Of a stretch of 8,898 bases of DNA, positions 1-6,000 are shown piece by piece (the first letter of the stretch is position 1; every line of letters starts with the position of its first letter). Under the pieces are notes generated by a model. That model saw only the letters and a list, made by a program, of their open reading frames with translations. It made no database searches and had not been told where the DNA came from. The translations under genes were made by a program, and so were the position numbers. This stretch comes from Roseimaritima sp. (GTDB lineage: Bacteria; Planctomycetota; Planctomycetia; Pirellulales; Pirellulaceae), in NCBI GenBank assembly GCA_007124075.1, contig SLFV01000568.1:1-8898 (forward strand), written 5' to 3'.

Positions 1-3000
1 ATCAATCCGACGCTTTCCAGCGGTGCAACGAACCTGACCCAGTTGCGTGACCTGGAACCGTCGTTTCCCAGCAATCTGGACATTCTGCATGGTCGGCACG
101 TCCACCGTCCTGATTCCATCGATGTCGACTTGTACCGCTTTGAGGTGGATCTGGGGCCAGATGCGCGGAGCGGTCAATTCACAGCCGAGCTGTTCGCCGA
201 GCGGCTGCCCGATTCCAGTTCGCTGGATGGTACCCTACGATTGTTCCGTGACGACCGAGCAGCGATCGAGACCGATTTGGGGATCGGGTCGGCGGTGTCG
301 ATCCAGTTGACCTCGCAGCGACCCGGTGGCTTGGGCAATAATACACGAGTCGATTTTGTGCGTTCGTTCGGGGGTGACATCGAAGTTCGCCAAACGCTGG
401 ATCCCGAAGGCAACCCGATTGCCAATGGTATCGAAGTTCTGCTGCCGCTCAGTACCACATTGGAACTGGGAGATCTGCTGGACGAAATCAACAACCATCC
501 CATCGCCTCCGGCTTGATGCGCGCCGAACTGCGGGTCGGGTCGCGAGACCAAGACATTAGCGGGGGCAATTTTTCCAATCCACTGCTGCTGCGCGGTGGC
601 GAACTGGTGGAACTGGCACGCAACGATGATTATTTCAGCAACGATTCGCTACTGACCGCGTCCTTGCCCAACGGCATTTACTACATCGGAGTGGCCGCCA
701 GCGGCAACGATCGTTACGACCCCCAATTGACTGCCAGCGGCGATGGCGGCAGGACTCAGGGCGCGTACGAACTGGCATTGAAATTTGAACCATTGCTGGG
801 GCAAGTCGACACGATTCGTGATCGCGACAATCCTCGCCAAGGGGTTCCCGGGACGGCACTGGATGGCAACGGCGATGGGCTGCCCGGCGGCGCGAAGAAC
901 TTCTGGTTTCAAACGCGTCCGCTAGATCGGCTGCTGGAGGTCACTGCCAATGGCGAGGCAATCAACCCCGGTCAGACTTTCACGCTGGTCGGCTCCAATG
1001 GTCAATCACGCCGTTTTGAATTCGTTCCGCAAGGCAGTCTGCCAGCGGCGGGCAACGTCGCGGTCTTTTACAATCCGACCGACGCGATGACCCCCACGTT
1101 GATCGCTAATGCGATTCGGAATGCGATCAATGTTCCCGCGGTGCGGAATGCTTTGGGGATTACCGCTTTTTCGTTCAGTGCGGAGCGTCCCGACGTTATT
1201 CGCCTGGATGGGGAACGGTCGGTTCGGTTGGGGCAGGAATTCCGCGGCATGACGGTGCATGGGCGGACTGTTTTCGTGGATAAGCTGGGCGGATTCAATT
1301 CCGATGGCAGCCTGTCACAACCCTTCAATAACATCGCCAACCCCGCCGTTCCCAATGCTTTCGGTGCGGTTTCCCCGGGCGACATTGTCCGGATTGTTGG
1401 TAACGGGGGGCAGGACGGGGACCTAAGCACGCCGGACGACAATTTCGCCTACCAGGTGGGAACAACCGAAACCGGCGGTGGAACGCTGGAGGACGGGAGA
1501 AATCTGTTGGTCCCACGCGGCGTCAAGGTGATGATCGATGCCGGAGCGGCGATCAAACTGCGGAATGCCGCAATCGTGGTCGGCAGTACCGGTTTGGTTA
1601 ATGACCGCAGTGGTGGCGTGTTGCAGGTACTAGGAACGCCACGGCTGGTGGAACTTTCCGAACCGGTGCTTGCGGGAACGACGGTCGTGGATGTGGGAGT
1701 CAACCTTGCGGGGGATTCGGGCAGCGTGATTTTAACCAGCACGCGAGACCGCAGCGTGGACGCCGCGGCTGCGGGTAACAGCCTGGCCCCCGGTCCAGGC
1801 AACTGGGGTGGGATTATCTTTCGCCGTGATTTTGATCAGACGCAAGGTCGACCCGACTTGGAAGATGAGGGTATTTTCCTGCAGACCGTCAATCACGCCG
1901 ACATCCGCTTCGGCGGTGGCAGCAATGTGCTGATTGAGTCGGTCCAGCAGTCAGTCAATCCCATTCAGATGGTCAATTTGCGGCCCAACGTTACGTTCAA
2001 TCGATTGACGTCCAACGCGGGCGCGGCAATGAGTGCTTCGCCGGACAGTTTTGAAGAAACCAGTTTCCAAGCCCCACGGTTCCAGCAGGACTTGCCGTTC
2101 ACTGCGGATTACAGCCGGGTGGGTCCAGACATCCGCAACAATTTTTTGGAGAACAACAGCATCAATGGGTTGTTCGTGCGCGCCGAGACGACCCCTAACC
2201 AGCCTGCGCGGCAATTGACGGTGGCGGGGCGTTTCGACAATATCGATATCGTTCACTACATCGCTGAAAACTTGGTCATCGCGGGCAACCCCGGCGGATC
2301 GATTCAGGATGGGGTCCGGCCGCTGTTAAGCGATGTTTCGGGGGTGGCGATTCCCGGCAGCGGGACGTTGTCCGTTGGCGATTATGCTTATCAATTGACG
2401 TTTGTGGATCGATTCGGCTTTGAATCTTTGGCCGCGATTGACCCGACAAGTTCGATTGCCTTGGCGGCGAACGGTTCGATCGAACTGTTTAACCTGCCGA
2501 CCGTGCCCTCCGGTGGGGAGTATCTCTCCAGACGTTTGTACCGGCGTGCACCTGGCGAAACCGAATACCGTTTGGCTGCGGAACTGGATGCCACACGATC
2601 ACGCTTCCTGGACAACGGGCAGCGTGCGGGAGTCGCCTTGGATTTGGCTCGCCAAGGAATTAGGGGCCGTTTGAATGCGTCGTTGGTTGTCGATCCGGGG
2701 ACGGTGGTCAAATTAGTCGGTTCGCGGATCGAACTGGGGCATGGCAGTCAGCTTTTAGCTGAGGGCGTTGAGGGGTTGCCCGTGGTGTTTACCAGCATCG
2801 CCGACGACCGCTACGGTGCAGGTGGTTCGTTTGACACCAATAACTCGGGGAGTTTGCCCAATCCTATCGTGCCAGCTCGTGGTAACTGGGCAGGGATTTA
2901 CGGGGGGCCAACATCGCATATCAGTATCGACCACGCGATCATTGCTTATGGCGGGGGGCTGTCGCTGGTCGAAGGTGGCCAGACGAAGGCATTCAATGCG

Positions 3001-6000
3001 TTGGAGCTGCAGCAGGCGACCGCGCGGGTCACGAACACTCGATTCGAATACAACGCCAATGGCCAAGGGGGAGCTGGGCCGGTCGGTCGTAATGGTCGAC
3101 TGGGCAACACGCCCGCGACTATTTTTGCTCGTTTCACCCAGCCGATTTTGGTTGGTAATGAATTCTTGGAAAACCGTGGGCCGGTGATCGACATTGATAG
3201 CGATTCCCTGACGGCCGAGCGTGTGGTCGATCTGGGGCGACAAAGCGGTGCGCTGGATCGGTTAGCCGACCTGGACGATAACTTTGGGCCGCTGATCCGT
3301 CGCAATGCGATGCAAAGCACCCCCAGCGATAGCGCGGCCCAGCGGCAACTCAACGGCATGTACGTCCGCGGCGGGGTGTTATCGACCTCCAGCATTTGGG
3401 ATGACACCGACATCGTCCACATGGTGTTTGATTCGATCGTGGTCGGCAACCAGGTTTCCGGAGGCGAATTGCGTTTGCAAAGCCGTCCCGATGAAAGTTT
3501 GGTGATCAAATTATCCGGTAGCGGTAATCCCAATGGCTTTACCACCGGTACCGGATTCACGGCCACCGGCTCTGCCGCCAACTTGACCGACCGCATCGGT
3601 GGCACGATCCAGGTGGTCGGTTTGCCCGGCGCCCCGGTGGTGATGACCAGTTTGGCGGACGACACGGTCGGCGCGGGACGTCAACTGGACGGTCGGGCAC
3701 AGACGGACACCAATGGCGACGGTTTCGGCAGTCGTCCCTTTCCCAACGATTGGCGCGGTTTGGTCTTCGACGAATTTAGCAACGACCGGAATGTTGCGGT
3801 CGTGCTGGAACAGGAACTGGCAACCGAGGTGGCTCCTGGCCTGAATAGCAGCGTCGAAAATGCACAGGTTTTGGGCGAACTGGCGGAGAATTTCTATTCA
3901 GGGGATGAGAACTTTCGCCTGGGCTTCGAAGTGCATGGTTTCTTAAGTGGTGTCAATGATGTCGACGTCTACAGCTTCTCCGGCGTTGCGGGAACACCGG
4001 TCTGGTTTGACATCGACAAGACCAGCATCGGGTTGGATACGGTGCTGGAGATCCTGGATTCAAGTGGCAATGTATTGGCACAGTCCAGCAACAGTTTCGC
4101 CGAGGCGGACGATCCTTCGTTGATCAACGTTTTTGGCCCCGATTTACAGGGTCGCGTTGGACCGCTCAGCCGGTTTGACGGGGCATTCGCCAAGCGGGGA
4201 GCCTTTGGGCTGTACGAAGATTTCGGTTCCACCAACCCGCGCGATGCTGGTTTCAATGTGGTTTTACCCGGCAGCACCGGGGGACGCAGCGTGTATTATG
4301 TTCGGGTCCGAAGCGCTTCGGTCAACCCGAACGACGCGGCGGGCGGACTGAGCCGTGGTGGTTACGTGTTGCAAGTTCGGCTTTCGGAGCAGCAAGAATT
4401 TCCGGGAAGCACGGTTCAGTTTGCCGATATTCGTTACGCCAATCATGGCGTGCGGCTGCGCGGGTTGCCCAACAATTCGCCCCTGATCGGCGAAATCGGC
4501 GAGGACGAGGCGACAAGTTTCGCGGTCAATAACAATGCGTTGACCCCCAGTGCGTTTGCTAATTACGGGACGCGGCCGCAGTATGTTGGCAATCTGGCCA
4601 GCACGCGTAACGACGCGATCAGCATCGCGGGAGAACTGACCACGGGGAGCGACATCGATTTTTTCCGATTGGACGTGGCCTTTGACGGAGGAGCGGCGTT
4701 TTCACAGTTGCAAAAGTCGGCGGTCTTTGACATCGATTACGCGGACGGTTTCAGTCGCGCCGGGACCACCATCAGTGTGTTCTACGACGATGGCACGGGA
4801 CCGCGATTGGTGTTGGTGGGTTCGGGCAGCAACATCGCCGAGGACCAAGCCAGCCCCTTGGCAACGGAAATTGGCGAACTGTTGACGCGCGGGTCCGGTG
4901 GCACTGCCGATCCGTTTATCGGTCCGGTTTCGCTACCGCAGGGATCCTACTTCATCGCGGTGACCGCCGACGGCGTGCAACCCCAGCAATTGGAGACCAA
5001 TTCGCTACTGCGTCGGGAACCACTGGATTCGGTGTTGCGGATTTTTGATGACAGCGTGGAAAGCATCGGCACTTTCGGGACCGGCTCTGCCGTCATGCCG
5101 CAGCGGGGAGCTTTCGTGGATTCATTGGACCCCGGTTGGTCCGTAACAACGGATCGGGGTGGCAACCAGGGTCACCAGCGGCTGGCCACGTTTAACGGCA
5201 GCCGCGCTGCTACGGCGATCAACCCGGGTACCGTGGTCTTTGCCTCCGAACCCAACAACACTTTCACGCAAGCGGTTGATTTGGAACTGTTTGATTGGAA
5301 CTTGGGGTTCAACCCCAACGTCGGTTCGACCACCGCCAACACCAGCGAAATCATCCCTTGGATCACAGCCAACGGATCGATGGCGAACGATTTCGTGGAC
5401 ATCTTCCGATTCGAAGTGCCCAACGATGCTGCGCAGGTTTATCTTGACATTGATAACGGCTTTAACCCCAGTGACCCAACAGGGCCCGGAAGTGTTGACT
5501 TGAAGCTGCAATTGTTCCGCGAGGTTATCGACCCCTTTACTTTCGCTGTCAGCTACCAACTGGTTTCATCCAACAGTAATGCGAACGCCTCTTTTGGGGC
5601 CGGTGGCAGCCAGCCCGGTCTGCCTGGTAATTTGAACTCAACGTTATCGGCCGATCCCTTCATTCAAACCACGTTGACGGAGGGAACGTACTTCGTCGCT
5701 GTTTCGCCGGAAGCTACGACGTACAACGCCGCCGACGGAACGTTCACTTTGGCTCCGGAGAATCGACCGACCACGGGCAATTACGCGTTGCAGGTTTCGG
5801 TTTCGGGACATTCGTTTGGCACCGGGTTAACCGCCAATCAGTCGTATCACTTTGATCGCAGTGAACCAAACGGGGTGTTGCGTTCGGCAGCCTTTGATCT
5901 GAGTGGCTATTCGGCTGCCGATCTGCCGCGATTCTATTTCGACTATTTCCGGTCAACTTCATTCTTCGATACGATCGAAATGCGGATCCACAGTGATCAG

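Noticed and set aside
517..519. First in-frame ATG as a possible gene start
   Set aside because: It lies inside the insert of the P1 sandwich, after DVDLYRFEV and LDGTLRLF, so coding sequence extends upstream past the window edge.
174..623. 149-codon and 105-codon overlapping open frames on the - strand
   Set aside because: They overlap each other in different frames and both oppose the P1/M1 coding region. No family signal.
2768..3187. 139-codon + strand open frame in another frame, and a similar one at 7442-7822
   Set aside because: Out-of-frame readings of H2 and M4. The composition (Trp, Arg, Cys and Ser rich) is unlike a real protein, and frame 1 has the recognisable motifs.
2946..3665. 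239-codon open frame on the - strand
   Set aside because: It is antisense to H2-R2-H3, whose repeats are preserved on the + strand. The antisense product is Ser/Pro/Arg-rich, which is typical of shadow translation.
862..3729. Dockerin domain suggested by DGNGDG and DTNGDG
   Set aside because: Dockerins need two close loops with helices. These motifs are single and over 900 residues apart.
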